From: Burkholderia sp. BCC0322
GTDB lineage: Bacteria; Pseudomonadota; Gammaproteobacteria; Burkholderiales; Burkholderiaceae
Direction: 5' to 3'
NCBI RefSeq assembly: GCF_902833045.1
Contig: NZ_CADFDU010000002.1
Span: 682,001-746,000 of the forward strand
Length of the DNA: 64,000 bases
Under the pieces are notes generated by a model, which saw only the letters and a program-made list of their open reading frames with translations, did no database searches and was not told the origin of the DNA. A program made the translations under genes and the position numbers. This document shows positions 1-9,464 of this stretch, in pieces. Each line of letters starts with the position of its first letter. Within the stretch, counting starts at the first letter, position 1.

Positions 1-2
1 AT

Positions 3-506
3 TCGCAGATCTACGGCTTCGAGATGTGGGCGAAGGAATACCGCGGCGACCTCGGGATCGCACTGTCGGACGTGTACGGGATGGATGCATTCCTCAACGA
101 CTTCGACATGTACTTCTGCAAGCTGTTCGACGGCGCGCGCCACGATTCGGGCGATCCGTTCGAATGGGGCGAGCGGATGCTGCGCCATTACGAGTCGAAC
201 CGTTGCGACCCGCGTACCAAGGTGCTCGTGTTCTCGGATGCGCTCGACATCCCGAAGGTCATGCAGCTGTACGAACGGTTCCGTGGCCGCTGTAAGCTCG
301 CGTTCGGCGTGGGCACGAACCTCACCAACGATCTCGGCTACGTGCCGCTGCAGATCGTGATCAAGATGGTCCGCTGCAACGGCCAGCCGGTCGCCAAACT
401 GTCGGATTCGCCGGGCAAGAGCATGTGCGACGACAAGGCGTATCTCGCGTACCTGCGCCAGGTGTTCGGCATCGCGCAGCCGGTCGAGGAGGACGCGTCG
501 AAGTGA
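3..506 (+). CDS. pncB: Nicotinate phosphoribosyltransferase, C-terminal part (5' end outside window)
   Basis: The reading frame is open from the first complete codon at base 3, so the gene starts before the window and only about 167 C-terminal residues are seen. PncB joins nicotinate and PRPP to give nicotinate mononucleotide in the cytosolic NAD salvage pathway. Visible family signatures are [10 protein letters not shown], followed by a KLSDSPGKS segment and the acidic C-terminal tail; these match the phosphoribosyl-binding half of bacterial PncB. The next gene lies 88 bases downstream on the same strand behind its own candidate -10 box, so it need not be in the same operon. Confidence 0.9.
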   Translation, partial: SQIYGFEMWAKEYRGDLGIALSDVYGMDAFLNDFDMYFCKLFDGARHDSGDPFEWGERMLRHYESNRCDPRTKVLVFSDALDIPKVMQLYERFRGRCKLAFGVGTNLTNDLGYVPLQIVIKMVRCNGQPVAKLSDSPGKSMCDDKAYLAYLRQVFGIAQPVEEDASK

Positions 507-551
507 GCGTCGGCCGAACGGCCAAAACTGCGTTGCGGCGAGGTCGGCCGG

Positions 552-557
552 TATAAT
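552..557 (+). promoter_or_regulatory. Candidate -10 box upstream of the LutC-like gene
   Basis: A perfect TATAAT lies 37 bases before the start codon of the next gene. No good -35 hexamer sits at 16-18 bases; TTGCGG at 533 is only 13 bases away. It is therefore a promoter candidate from one element only. Confidence 0.4.
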
Positions 558-594
558 CCGACAGTATCGCCCGCCAACGTCACGAGGACCGTTC

Positions 595-1257
595 ATGGAC
601 ACTTCCGCTGCCCGTCGTCAGATCCTCGCGCGCATTCGCGCGGCACAGGGGCGTGCGGCCGAACCCGATTCGGCCGAGCGCGACGGCGTTGCCGACTACC
701 TCGCCCGTCATCCGGAAGGCCCGCGCCCGCCGGCGCCGGCCGATCTCGTCGCTGCATTCGTCGACGAAGCGGCACGCCTGTCGACGACGGTCGACGAAGT
801 CGCGACGCTTGCCGAGGTACCGGCCGCCGCGGCTCGCTACCTTTCCGCTCACGGCCTGCCGACGCAGGCCGTCGCGTGGCGCACGCTGGCCGATTTCGAC
901 TGGGCGGGCGCAGGCCTGTCGGTCGAATGCCGCAAGCCGCGCGACGGCGATCTGGTCGGCCTCACCGGCTGTTTTTGCGCGACCGCCGAAACGGGCTCGC
1001 TGGTGCTGCTGTCCGGCCCCGACACCTATGCGTCGGCCGGCCTGCTGCCGGAAACGCATATCGCAATCGTTCCCGCGTCGCGGATCGTCGCCGGTCATGA
1101 AGACGCATTTGCGCTGATCCGCTCGGAGCGTGGCGAATTGCCGCGCGCGGTCAATTTCGTGTCGGGCCCGTCGCGCACGGGCGATATCGAGCAGACCATC
1201 GTACTGGGCGCGCACGGCCCGTACCGCGTTCACGTGATCGTTGTACGGGGCGCGTGA
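595..1257 (+). CDS. lutC: LUD-domain protein, LutC/YkgG family
   Basis: This 220-residue protein is a single LUD domain; the most characteristic part is the stretch around CFCATAETGSLVLLSGPD and the later VSGPSRTGDIEQ. In other bacteria LutC works with the iron-sulfur proteins LutA and LutB in L-lactate oxidation. Here neither partner is adjacent: pncB is upstream and an antiporter gene follows after 42 bases. Its role could therefore depend on lutAB located elsewhere, or it may be a stand-alone LUD protein. The ATG at 595 follows an AGGA-like ribosome site. The family is clear; the pathway assignment is inference. Confidence 0.75.
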   Translation: MDTSAARRQILARIRAAQGRAAEPDSAERDGVADYLARHPEGPRPPAPADLVAAFVDEAARLSTTVDEVATLAEVPAAAARYLSAHGLPTQAVAWRTLADFDWAGAGLSVECRKPRDGDLVGLTGCFCATAETGSLVLLSGPDTYASAGLLPETHIAIVPASRIVAGHEDAFALIRSERGELPRAVNFVSGPSRTGDIEQTIVLGAHGPYRVHVIVVRGA

Positions 1258-1299
1258 CGCGCCGCTGCATCCACTACCACTCGAACAAGGAAGTTCCGC

Positions 1300-2730
1300 A
1301 TGAAACGACATGCCGCCTGGGCGGGCATGGCGTCGGGGATCGCGCTTGGCGCCGTTCCCGCGCTTGCATCGGCCGCAACGCTCGACGGTGCCACGCTGTC
1401 TGCCCTCTGGGGTATCCCGTTCGCCGGGATCCTGCTGTCCATCGCACTGTTCCCGCTCGTCGCCCCCGTGTTCTGGCATCACCACTTCGGCAAGATTGCG
1501 GCCGGGTGGGCGCTCGCGCTCCTGATCCCGTTCGCGTTCGCGTTCGGCGCGGGCACCGCGTTCGGCACGCTCGTGCACGCGCTGCTCGAGGAATACATCC
1601 CGTTCATCGTGCTGCTCACCGCGCTGTATACGGTCGCGGGCGGCATCTGCGTGAACGGCAACCTGCACGGCACGCCGAAGCTGAACACGGCGATCCTCGC
1701 GCTCGGCACGCTGCTCGCGAGCGTGATGGGTACGACGGGCGCCGCGATGCTGCTGATCCGGCCGCTGCTGCGCGCCAACGACAACCGCAAGCATATCGTG
1801 CACGTCGTGATCTTCTTCATCTTCCTCGTCGCGAACGCGGGCGGCTCGCTGTCGCCGCTCGGCGATCCGCCGCTGTTCCTCGGTTTCCTGAATGGCGTGA
1901 GCTTCTTCTGGACGACCACGCACCTCGCACTGCCGATGCTGTTCATCTGCGTTGTGCTGCTGACGTTGTTCTTCGCGCTCGATACGTACTTCTACCGCAA
2001 GGGCGGCGAGGCGCGGCCGGCCGTGCTCGATCCGACGCCCGACAGCGACAGGCTGTCGATCGACGGCAAGATCAATTTCGTGCTGCTCGCAGCCGTGATC
2101 GGCCTGGTGCTGATGAGTGGCATGTGGAAGCCGGGCATCACGTTCGACGTGTGGGGCACCCACGTCGCGCTGCAGAATCTCGTGCGCGACGTCGCGCTCG
2201 CGGTCGTAACGCTCGCGTCGCTCGCGCTGACGCCGCGCTCCGCGCGCGAGGGCAACGCGTTCAACTGGGCGCCGATCGAGGAAGTCGCGAAGCTGTTCGC
2301 GGGGATCTTCGTGACGATCGCGCCGGTGATCGTGATCCTGCGCGCGGGTGCCGACGGCGCATTCGCGCAGATCGTCCATCTCGTCACGGGGCCGGACGGC
2401 AAGCCGATCGACGCGATGTACTTCTGGGCGACCGGCATCCTGTCGTCGTTCCTCGACAACGCGCCGACCTATCTCGTGTTCTTCAACCTCGCGGGTGGCG
2501 ATGCGCAGTCGCTGATGACGACCGGCGCGTCGACGCTCGCCGCGATTTCCGCGGGCGCGGTGTTCATGGGCGCGAACAGCTATATCGGCAACGCGCCGAA
2601 CTTCATGGTGAAGGCGATCGCCGAATCGCGCGGCGTGAAGATGCCGAGCTTCTTTGCGTATCTCGGCTGGGCGCTGGTCGTGCTGATACCGGTATTCCTG
2701 CTGACGTCGTGGATCTTCTTCACGGCGTAA
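1300..2730 (+). CDS. nhaD: Sodium:proton antiporter, NhaD/citrate-transporter-like superfamily
   Basis: A 476-residue integral membrane protein of the ion-transporter superfamily (NhaD/ArsB/CitM fold). It begins with a signal-like hydrophobic segment (residues 5-25) and has about a dozen predicted membrane spans. The inverted-repeat signatures are present: NAGGSLSPLGDPPLF near residue 180 and a second half-motif, SSFLDNAPTYLVF, near residue 385. These match NhaD-type Na+/H+ antiporters, so a role in sodium or pH homeostasis at the inner membrane is likely, although the transported ion cannot be proved from sequence. The ATG at 1300 follows a purine-rich AAGGAAG site. Confidence 0.8.
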   Translation: MKRHAAWAGMASGIALGAVPALASAATLDGATLSALWGIPFAGILLSIALFPLVAPVFWHHHFGKIAAGWALALLIPFAFAFGAGTAFGTLVHALLEEYIPFIVLLTALYTVAGGICVNGNLHGTPKLNTAILALGTLLASVMGTTGAAMLLIRPLLRANDNRKHIVHVVIFFIFLVANAGGSLSPLGDPPLFLGFLNGVSFFWTTTHLALPMLFICVVLLTLFFALDTYFYRKGGEARPAVLDPTPDSDRLSIDGKINFVLLAAVIGLVLMSGMWKPGITFDVWGTHVALQNLVRDVALAVVTLASLALTPRSAREGNAFNWAPIEEVAKLFAGIFVTIAPVIVILRAGADGAFAQIVHLVTGPDGKPIDAMYFWATGILSSFLDNAPTYLVFFNLAGGDAQSLMTTGASTLAAISAGAVFMGANSYIGNAPNFMVKAIAESRGVKMPSFFAYLGWALVVLIPVFLLTSWIFFTA

Positions 2731-2811
2731 GCTGACGATTTTCAACCTGGAGCGGGCGGTCCCGGCGGCGCACGGCGCGCTGCGATCCGTTCGCGGCATG
2801 CGGAGATGGCG

Positions 2812-3801
2812 ATGCAGAAGATCCTGGTCGCGCGTCCGATCTTTCCGGACGTGATCGAGCGCCTCAAGCAGTATTTCGACGTCGACTGGAACAACGGCGA
2901 CGCACTCGCTCCCGATGCGCTCGCCGCGCGTCTGGCCGACAAGGACGGTGCGCTGACGGCCGGCGATCCGGTCGGCGCCGCGGAACTCGCGGCGGCGCCG
3001 CGCCTGCGCGTCGTGGCGAACATGGCGGTCGGCTACAACAATTTCGACATGGCCGCATTCAACGCGGCGAACGTGCTCGGCACCAACACCCCCGACGTGC
3101 TGAACGAGTCGACTGCCGATTTCGGTTGGGCGCTGATGATGGCCGCCGCACGCCGGATTGCCGAATCCGAGCACTGGCTGCGGGCCGGCCATTGGCAGAA
3201 GTGGGCGTACGACGGTTTTCTCGGCAGCGACATCTACGGCTCGACGCTCGGCGTCATCGGGATGGGGCGCATCGGCCAGGCGCTTGCGCGCCGCGCGCGC
3301 GGCTTCGGCATGCAGGTGATCTATCACAACCGGTCGCGGGTCGCGCCCGAGATCGAGGCCGAGCTGAATGCCGAATACGTGTCGAAGGATGCGCTGCTCG
3401 CCCGTGCCGATCACGTCGTGCTCGTGCTGCCGTACACGAAGGAGAACCATCACACGATCGGCGCGGCCGAACTCGCGAAGATGAAGCCCACCGCGACGCT
3501 GACCAACATCGCGCGCGGCGGGATCGTCGACGACGCGGCGCTGGCCGCCGCGCTGCGCGTCGGGACGATCGCCGCGGCCGGCCTCGATGTGTACGAAGGC
3601 GAGCCGACGGTCCATCCGGAGCTGCTCGAAGTGCCGAACGTCGTGCTGACGCCGCATATCGCGAGCGCGACCGAAAAAACGCGCCGCGCGATGGCGAATC
3701 TTGCCGCCGACAACCTGATCGCCGCGCTGGGCGAAGGGCCGCGCGCCGGGCAGCCGCCGAGTCCGATCAACCCTGACGTGATCGGGAAGCCGCGCGTATG
3801 A
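2812..3801 (+). CDS. D-2-hydroxyacid dehydrogenase (glyoxylate/hydroxypyruvate reductase type)
   Basis: This is a D-isomer-specific 2-hydroxyacid dehydrogenase of 329 residues. The NAD(P)-binding fingerprint GVIGMGRIGQA lies near residue 150, and the catalytic Arg (NIARGG), Glu (DVYEGEP) and His (LTPHIASA) follow in order. Closest in pattern are GhrB-like enzymes that reduce glyoxylate and hydroxypyruvate. Two ATGs are available, 2806 and 2812. I chose 2812 because GGAG at 2802-2805 is spaced six bases from it and would abut the first ATG. The stop overlaps the start of rmuC by four bases, indicating translational coupling. Confidence 0.85.
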   Translation: MQKILVARPIFPDVIERLKQYFDVDWNNGDALAPDALAARLADKDGALTAGDPVGAAELAAAPRLRVVANMAVGYNNFDMAAFNAANVLGTNTPDVLNESTADFGWALMMAAARRIAESEHWLRAGHWQKWAYDGFLGSDIYGSTLGVIGMGRIGQALARRARGFGMQVIYHNRSRVAPEIEAELNAEYVSKDALLARADHVVLVLPYTKENHHTIGAAELAKMKPTATLTNIARGGIVDDAALAAALRVGTIAAAGLDVYEGEPTVHPELLEVPNVVLTPHIASATEKTRRAMANLAADNLIAALGEGPRAGQPPSPINPDVIGKPRV

Positions 3802-5276
3802 CGATGACGTTGTTGCTTGCGGCGGTCGTCGTGCTGGCCGTCGCGCTTGCGGTGGCGATCGTCGCGCTCGTGCGTGGTGGTGGCCGCCACGACGATGCGG
3901 CGGTACTGGGCGACCAGATCGAGGACGCCGCGCATGCGCAGGCGCGCGCGGTCGAGCGGCTCGAACGCGAATTGCGCGGCGAGATCGTCGAGAACGCGCG
4001 CGGCTCGCGCACCGAGCTGGCCGGCAGCTTCGCACAGCTTCAGCAGACGCTCGCCGCGCAACTGACGAGCGTGGCGACCGTGCAGAACAACCAGATCGAA
4101 GGTTTTGCGCAGCAGCTCGGCAAGCTCGTCGCCGGCAATGCGCAGCAGTTCGACGCGATGCGCGAGAGCGTGCAGCGGCAGGCGCAGCAGGCACGCGAGG
4201 AGCAGACGGGCGCACTCAGGCTGTTCGGCGACACGTTGAACCGGCAGCTCACGCAACTGACCGAGGCGAACGATCGCCGGATCGGCGAGGTGCGCGCGAC
4301 GCTCGAACAGCGGCTGAAGGAAATCGAGACGAACAACGCGGCGAAGCTCGAGGAGATGCGCCGCACCGTCGACGAGAAGCTGCACGCGACGCTCGAGCAG
4401 CGGCTCGGCGAGTCGTTCAAGCTCGTGTCGGACCGGCTCGAGCAGGTGCATCGCGGGCTCGGCGAGATGCAGACGCTCGCGGCGGGCGTCGGCGACCTGA
4501 AGAAGGTGTTGACCAACGTGAAGACGCGCGGCACCTGGGGCGAAGTGCAGCTCGAGGCGCTGCTCGAGCAGATGCTGACGCCCGAGCAGTACGCGAAGAA
4601 CGTCGCGACCGTGCCGAAGAGCAGCGAGCGCGTCGAGTTCGCGATCCGGCTGCCGGGGCGCGATGCCGGCACGCGCGACGCGCCGCCCGTGTGGCTGCCA
4701 ATCGACGCGAAATTCCCGCGCGAAGACTATGAGCGGCTGATCGACGCACAGGAGCGTGCCGATGCGGTGGCGGTCGAGGAAGCGGCTCGCGCGCTCGAAG
4801 CACGTGTGCGGCTGGAGGCGCGCACGATCGCCGAGAAGTACGTCTCGCCGCCGCACACGACCGATTTCGCGCTGCTGTTCCTGCCGACCGAAGGGCTCTA
4901 TGCGGAGATCCTGCGTCGCCCGGGGCTGACCGACCTGCTGCAGCGGGACTATCGTGTGACGGTGGCGGGGCCGACGACGCTCACCGCACTGCTGAACAGC
5001 CTGCAGATGGGATTCCGCACGCTCGCGATCGAGCAGCGCTCGAGCGAGGTGTGGCAGGTGCTCGGCGCGGTGAAGACGGAGTTCGGCAAGTTCGGCGACG
5101 TGCTCGCGCGCACGAAGGCGCAGCTCGAAACGGTCACGCGCTCGATCGAGTCCGCCGAGCAGCGTACGCGCGTGATGAGCCGCAAGCTGAAGCAGGTCGA
5201 GGCGCTGCCGGGTGATGCGGCGGCAGGGCTGCTCGGCGCGGAAGGTAGCGACGGCGCCGATGCGGACGACGCATGA
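3798..5276 (+). CDS. rmuC: DNA recombination protein RmuC homolog
   Basis: A 492-residue protein with the RmuC layout: one N-terminal membrane anchor (residues 4-24), a long coiled coil (about 40-225), then the globular RmuC core with LKKVLTNVKTRGTWGE and LPIDAKFPREDYERL. RmuC limits rearrangements at inverted repeats in E. coli; its core resembles a restriction-type nuclease fold. The start codon overlaps the stop of the hydroxyacid dehydrogenase gene in ATGA. The C-terminal 25 residues are acidic and Ala/Gly-rich. A strong terminator follows. Confidence 0.9.
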   Translation: MTMTLLLAAVVVLAVALAVAIVALVRGGGRHDDAAVLGDQIEDAAHAQARAVERLERELRGEIVENARGSRTELAGSFAQLQQTLAAQLTSVATVQNNQIEGFAQQLGKLVAGNAQQFDAMRESVQRQAQQAREEQTGALRLFGDTLNRQLTQLTEANDRRIGEVRATLEQRLKEIETNNAAKLEEMRRTVDEKLHATLEQRLGESFKLVSDRLEQVHRGLGEMQTLAAGVGDLKKVLTNVKTRGTWGEVQLEALLEQMLTPEQYAKNVATVPKSSERVEFAIRLPGRDAGTRDAPPVWLPIDAKFPREDYERLIDAQERADAVAVEEAARALEARVRLEARTIAEKYVSPPHTTDFALLFLPTEGLYAEILRRPGLTDLLQRDYRVTVAGPTTLTALLNSLQMGFRTLAIEQRSSEVWQVLGAVKTEFGKFGDVLARTKAQLETVTRSIESAEQRTRVMSRKLKQVEALPGDAAAGLLGAEGSDGADADDA

Positions 5277-5305
5277 CGCACATGGCCGACATCGGCCGGA
5301 AAGCA

Positions 5306-5336
5306 AAAACGGGCGCTGCGGCGCCCGTTTTCTTTT
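5306..5336. terminator. Bidirectional rho-independent terminator
   Basis: Stem ACGGGCGC/GCGCCCGT (5309-5316 with 5321-5328) with a TGCG loop is flanked by T-rich DNA on the plus side and by A's that give a T-run on the minus side. It lies between the convergent rmuC and acetyltransferase genes and can serve both. Confidence 0.85.
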
Positions 5337-5366
5337 GAATCGCTTGCCGGTGCGGCCGGCCCGCGG

Positions 5367-5852
5367 TCAATGCCCGGCGAGCGTGTCCAGTGCGTCGCCC
5401 GTGACGCGAACGATGCGCCAGTCGGGCAGCACGGTTGCGCCCATCTTTTCGTAGAAATCGATCGCCGGTCGGTTCCAGTCGAGGACCGACCATTCGAAGC
5501 GCCCGCAATGTCGCTCGACGGCCAGTGCCGCGAGGTGACGCAGCATCGCGGTGCCGAGGCCTGTGCCGCGCTGCGACGGCTGTACGTACAGATCCTCGAG
5601 ATAGAGGCCGCGACGGCCGAGGAACGTCGAATAATTGTGGAAGAACAGTGCATACGCGACGATCGCGCCGTCATGTTCGGCGACTCGCGCCTCGGCGGCA
5701 GGCTGCGTGCCGAACAGCGCGTCGGCGAGATCGGCTTCGGTCGCAACGAACAGGTGCGTGAGCTTCTCGAACTCCGCCAGCTCGCGCATCAGCGCGAGGA
5801 TCGCGCCGACATCGCGTGCCTGCGCCGCGCGGATCAGCGGTGTGCCGCTCAC
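5367..5852 (-). CDS. GNAT N-acetyltransferase, diamine/thialysine acetyltransferase-like
   Basis: This 161-residue single-domain acetyltransferase carries the acetyl-CoA loop QPSQRGTGLGTAM. The context LYLEDLYVQPSQRG and WSVLDWNRPAIDFYEKMGA is typical of the SSAT2/thialysine N-acetyltransferase branch, so a small amine or amino acid side chain is the probable acceptor. The substrate is inference. The start is a GTG that overlaps the TGA of the upstream small membrane protein gene (GTGA), so the two are likely translated together at the end of the moaA operon. Confidence 0.8.
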   Translation of the reverse strand: MSGTPLIRAAQARDVGAILALMRELAEFEKLTHLFVATEADLADALFGTQPAAEARVAEHDGAIVAYALFFHNYSTFLGRRGLYLEDLYVQPSQRGTGLGTAMLRHLAALAVERHCGRFEWSVLDWNRPAIDFYEKMGATVLPDWRIVRVTGDALDTLAGH

Positions 5853-6124
5853 GCTTCCTCCGGCGGATCGGACAGCACGATCTCGATGCCGCCGAAGCGC
5901 GATGCGACCCAGTTGTACGCGTGGCATGCGATCCACAGCAGCACGAAGCCGAGGATGGCGTTCAGCAGCAGCGCGCTCAGGATCGTGCTCAGTTCGACCA
6001 TCCCGTAGCGGACGTACGCGACGAGGATGCCGAGCAGCACGATCGGCACGCTGAATGTCAGGTAGACGAGGATCAGCGCCTTGGCGGTCTGCCCCGCGGC
6101 GATCGACGAAATTTGTTTCTTCAT
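5849..6124 (-). CDS. Small two-span membrane protein of unknown function
   Basis: A 91-residue protein with two hydrophobic segments, roughly residues 13-38 and 46-70, and a short charged tail ending DPPEEA. I do not recognise the family. It lies 39 bases after moeA and overlaps the acetyltransferase start, so it is probably co-transcribed with the molybdenum cofactor genes. Nothing in it suggests metal binding or catalysis. Confidence 0.65.
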   Translation of the reverse strand: MKKQISSIAAGQTAKALILVYLTFSVPIVLLGILVAYVRYGMVELSTILSALLLNAILGFVLLWIACHAYNWVASRFGGIEIVLSDPPEEA

Positions 6125-6163
6125 GTGCGGATTGCCCCCGTAGAGATATACCGATAGTGGAAT

Positions 6164-7462
6164 TCAGATCAGGCCGTCGAGCGGCAGGATGTCGACCGGG
6201 GTGCCCGCGTCGACTGCCGCGGTATCGTGGCCCAGGACGATGAAACAGTTGGCGGCCGAGAGGCCGCTCAGCGACGCGGAACTCTGCGAGCCGGCCGGTT
6301 CGACGTGCCAGCGGCCGTCGGCGGCGCGCGTCGCGATGCCGCGCAGGTAGTCGGTGCGGCCCGGGCGCGTCTTCAGCGCATGCGTGCTGAGCGCCGTGTA
6401 CATCGCCGGCGGCGGAGTCTGCGCCCCGGCCAGCGTCAGAAGCGCGGGGCGCACGATCGCGTAGAACGTCACGGCGGACGCGACCGGGTTGCCGGGCAGC
6501 CCGAAAAACAGCGTATGACCGGCGCCATCGGCCGCGCGTGTGAGCGCGCCGCACGCGAGCGGACGCCCGGGACGCAGCGCGAGACTCGCGAACGTCACGT
6601 CGCCGAGCCGGGCCATGACGTCGCGCGTGAAGTCGGCTTCGCCGACCGATACGCCGCCGGACGTGATCACCGCGTCGGCCTGCGCGGCGACCGCGCCGCG
6701 CAACGCGGCTTCGAGTGCGGCCGGGTCGTCGCGGACGATCCCGAGATCGACCGCATCGACATGCAGCCTTTCGAGCATCGCGATCAGCATCCCGCGATTG
6801 CTGTCGTACAGTGCGCCGGGGCCGAGCGGCTCGCCGGGCTCGCGCAGTTCGTCGCCGGTGGAGAACACGGCGACGCGCACGCGCCGGCGCACCGCAACCT
6901 CGGTGATGCCGAACGACGCGAGCAGGCCAAGATCGGACGGCCGCAGGATGCGGCCCGCGGCAAGCGCGCACGCGCCGTGCGCGAGATCCTCGCCGGCCTT
7001 GCGGCAGTTCGCGCCGCGTGCGATGTCGTGCGCGGCGAAGTGAATCGTGTCGCCGGCGACGCGCACGCGTTCCTGCGGAATCACCGTATCGCAGCCGGCC
7101 GGCATCGGCGCGCCCGTCATGATGCGCACGCATGATCCGGCCGCGATGGCGCCGTCGAACGGATGGCCGGCGAGTGCGGTGCCGGCGACCGTCAGCGTGA
7201 GCTCCGCTTGCTGCGATGCGTGCATCCCGGTGCTGCCGTCGAACGCATAGCCGTCCATCGCCGAGTTGTCGTACGCGGGAATGTCGAACGGTGCGTTCAC
7301 GTCGGCCGCGAGCACGCGATCGAGTGCATCGCGCAGCGTCACCGTGTCACACGCTTCGACGGGCACCGCGAAGCGGCACGCGAGTGCCTGCGCGTCGGCG
7401 AGCGACAGCGGAGCATCGGAATCGGGTGCGGTTCGGGGGGCGGGCGAGGATTGCGTGATCAT
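6164..7462 (-). CDS. moeA: Molybdopterin molybdenumtransferase MoeA
   Basis: MoeA inserts molybdate into adenylylated molybdopterin in the last step of molybdenum cofactor synthesis. The 432-residue protein shows the family order: YDNSAMDGYAF near residue 65, RIMTGAPMP, FSTGDEL near residue 200, and the MoCF-domain signature ITSGGVSVGE near 260. The frame is open further upstream to 7681, but that extension is Arg/Pro-rich and lacks homology; the ATG at 7462 gives the normal family N-terminus. The upstream neighbours mobA and moaA belong to the same pathway. Confidence 0.92.
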   Translation of the reverse strand: MITQSSPAPRTAPDSDAPLSLADAQALACRFAVPVEACDTVTLRDALDRVLAADVNAPFDIPAYDNSAMDGYAFDGSTGMHASQQAELTLTVAGTALAGHPFDGAIAAGSCVRIMTGAPMPAGCDTVIPQERVRVAGDTIHFAAHDIARGANCRKAGEDLAHGACALAAGRILRPSDLGLLASFGITEVAVRRRVRVAVFSTGDELREPGEPLGPGALYDSNRGMLIAMLERLHVDAVDLGIVRDDPAALEAALRGAVAAQADAVITSGGVSVGEADFTRDVMARLGDVTFASLALRPGRPLACGALTRAADGAGHTLFFGLPGNPVASAVTFYAIVRPALLTLAGAQTPPPAMYTALSTHALKTRPGRTDYLRGIATRAADGRWHVEPAGSQSSASLSGLSAANCFIVLGHDTAAVDAGTPVDILPLDGLI

Positions 7463-7574
7463 CAGTCGGACTGCGCCGCAAGGCGTATCGGGTTCGTGGC
7501 CGGTGGCGCGAGGAGGGTGCCTGGGCGCGGGTTTCGCGTGCGGCGGGCGCCGGGCGGGAACCGTACGGGTGCCG

Positions 7575-8192
7575 TCAGCGGCGGGCCAGCGCGGCGAGTT
7601 CCTGCCAGGAGTTGGCATTGTAAAACGCACGCTCGTCGTGAAACTCGACTTCGACCGTCTTGTGGCGTGCGTACCACGCACGCACCTTGCGGTCGCCGGC
7701 GGCGAGCCGGGCGGCGAGATCGTCGGCCAGCGACGTGCGCAGCAACGCGCACGTCGGCTGCGGCGAGCGAGCCTGTCGTGCGTCGATGGTCACCGCCATG
7801 GCGATGTCGGCCTGCTGCGCGTCGAGCGCTGCCTGCAACCGTGCGACGAGGTCGGCCGGCAGATAGGGTGTATCGCACGGCGAGCACGCGACGAGCGGCG
7901 CGCGTGCCACCCGCATGCCGGCGAGCAGGCCCGCGAGCGGGCCGGGGAAGTCGGGCGTTTCGTCCGCGACGATGCGCGCGCCGAACGGCGCACCGAGTTC
8001 GGCATAGCGATCGGCGTGGCGATTCGCGCTGATCAGCGTCTCGCCGACCTGCGGCGAGAGCCGGCGCAGCACGTGCAGCGCGAGCGGTGTGCCGTCGAGC
8101 AACTGCAGGCCCTTGTCGACGCCATCCATGCGTGTGGCGCGCCCGCCTGCGAGCAGCAGGCCGGCAATCGAGGGAGACGCGGAAGCAGGCAT
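7575..8192 (-). CDS. mobA: Molybdenum cofactor guanylyltransferase MobA
   Basis: This 205-residue nucleotidyltransferase begins with the signature GLLLAGGRATRMDGVDKGL. It differs from the usual RMGGxDKG by one Asp. Later SPCDTPYLPADLV marks the metal site. MobA attaches GMP to the molybdenum cofactor to make the guanine dinucleotide form used by DMSO-reductase-family enzymes. The ATG at 8192 is chosen because everything upstream in frame is Arg/Cys-rich and unlike MobA. It sits 28 bases after moaA and 112 before moeA. Confidence 0.92.
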   Translation of the reverse strand: MPASASPSIAGLLLAGGRATRMDGVDKGLQLLDGTPLALHVLRRLSPQVGETLISANRHADRYAELGAPFGARIVADETPDFPGPLAGLLAGMRVARAPLVACSPCDTPYLPADLVARLQAALDAQQADIAMAVTIDARQARSPQPTCALLRTSLADDLAARLAAGDRKVRAWYARHKTVEVEFHDERAFYNANSWQELAALARR

Positions 8193-8220
8193 GGTTAGAG
8201 GGCGGGAAGGGCAGCGAGCA

Positions 8221-9333
8221 TCAGCCGCCGATATACGACATCTCGACCCGCTTGCCGGCGCCGTCGGGCACGGCGTCGGCAGACGCGCTGCCGCGCAGTT
8301 GCGAATAACGGTCGGCGCGGGCCTGCCAGATGCGGGCGATCGCGGTCGCGATCTCGGCGTCGCTCGCGCCACCGCGCACGAGCGCGCGCAGGTCGTGGCC
8401 CGTCGACGCGAACAGGCACAGGTACAGCTTGCCTTCGGTCGACAGCCGTGCGCGCGTGCAGTCGCCACAGAAGGCCTGCGTGACGCTCGAAATCACGCCG
8501 ATCTCGCCGCTGCCGTCCGCATAGCCCCAGCGCTGCGCGGTCTCTGCCGCCGTGTGCGGGTCGAGCGGCACGAGCGGGAAGTGTTCGGCGATCCGTGCGA
8601 TGACGTCCGCCGATGGCAGCACCTCGGTCATGTTCCAGCCGTTCGACGTGCCGACGTCCATGTATTCGATGAAGCGCAGGATCACGCCGGTCCCGCGGAA
8701 ACGCTCGGCCATCGGCAGAATCTCGCTGTCGTTGGTGCCGCGCTTCACGACCATGTTGACCTTGACCGGCGCGAGGCCCACGGCCTGGGCCGCGAAGATG
8801 CCGTCGAGCACGTCGGCGCTCGCGAACTCGGCATCGTTCATACGCTTGAACAACGTATCGTCGAGCGCGTCGAGGCTGACTGTCACGCGTGTGAGCCCGG
8901 CGTCCTTCAGCGCGCGCGCCTTGCGTGCGAGCAGCGAACCGTTGGTCGTGAGCGTCAGGTCGAGCGGGCGCCCGTCATGCGTGGTCAGGCGCGCGAGGCG
9001 CTCGATCAGGAATTCGAGATTCTTGCGCAGCAGCGGCTCGCCGCCCGTGATGCGGATCTTCTCGACGCCGTGTGCGACAAAGAGTCGCGCCACGCGCTCG
9101 ATTTCCTCGAGCGTGAGCAGCGCGCTGTGCGGCAGGAACGGGTAGTCCTTGTCGAAGACGGCGCGCGGCATGCAGTACACGCAGCGGAAGTTGCAGCGAT
9201 CCGTCACCGAAATGCGCAGGTCGCGCAGCGGCCTGGCGAACGTGTCGGCCAGCGAGCCGTCCGGGACATGCGCGACGCCGGAGACGTCCGGCATCCCGCT
9301 GACGTCGGCGAGAGGAATGATGCGTCGGGACAT
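8221..9333 (-). CDS. moaA: GTP 3',8-cyclase MoaA
   Basis: MoaA is the radical-SAM enzyme that starts molybdenum cofactor synthesis by cyclising GTP. The first [4Fe-4S] site is C47, C51 and C54 (CNFRCVYC), and the second cluster is in [10 protein letters not shown] with a later LYLCLF cysteine. The 370-residue protein ends in the invariant Gly-Gly that enters the active site. An N-terminal tail of about 30 residues precedes the core. It is the first gene of the minus-strand moaA-mobA-moeA operon; its promoter would lie in the 87 bases before the rne terminator. Confidence 0.95.
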   Translation of the reverse strand: MSRRIIPLADVSGMPDVSGVAHVPDGSLADTFARPLRDLRISVTDRCNFRCVYCMPRAVFDKDYPFLPHSALLTLEEIERVARLFVAHGVEKIRITGGEPLLRKNLEFLIERLARLTTHDGRPLDLTLTTNGSLLARKARALKDAGLTRVTVSLDALDDTLFKRMNDAEFASADVLDGIFAAQAVGLAPVKVNMVVKRGTNDSEILPMAERFRGTGVILRFIEYMDVGTSNGWNMTEVLPSADVIARIAEHFPLVPLDPHTAAETAQRWGYADGSGEIGVISSVTQAFCGDCTRARLSTEGKLYLCLFASTGHDLRALVRGGASDAEIATAIARIWQARADRYSQLRGSASADAVPDGAGKRVEMSYIGG

Positions 9334-9415
9334 GTTGAAAGAAGTGCGAACCAGACCTCTATTTTAGCCTCAAGCGGCGGCCGGGTCCGGTGGGCGGAAA
9401 CCCGCAGCGCGGACG

Positions 9416-9446
9416 TGAAAAAGCCCGCCGGAGGCGGGCTTTTCCT
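9416..9446 (-). terminator. Terminator of rne
   Basis: A perfect 9-bp stem, AAGCCCGCC/GGCGGGCTT (9421-9429 with 9433-9441), has a three-base loop. On the minus strand it is followed by a T-run. It stands 24 bases past the rne stop codon. Confidence 0.8.
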
Positions 9447-9464
9447 GGTCGGACGATGCGTCGA

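Noticed and set aside
580-4215. 1211-codon open frame on the minus strand
   Set aside because: It is antisense to lutC, the antiporter, the dehydrogenase and rmuC. The translation is Arg/His-rich and arises from high GC3 codon bias; the plus-strand proteins have clear motifs.
3450-5306. 618-codon minus-strand frame
   Set aside because: Antisense to rmuC and the end of the dehydrogenase gene; Arg/Leu/His-rich and without motifs.
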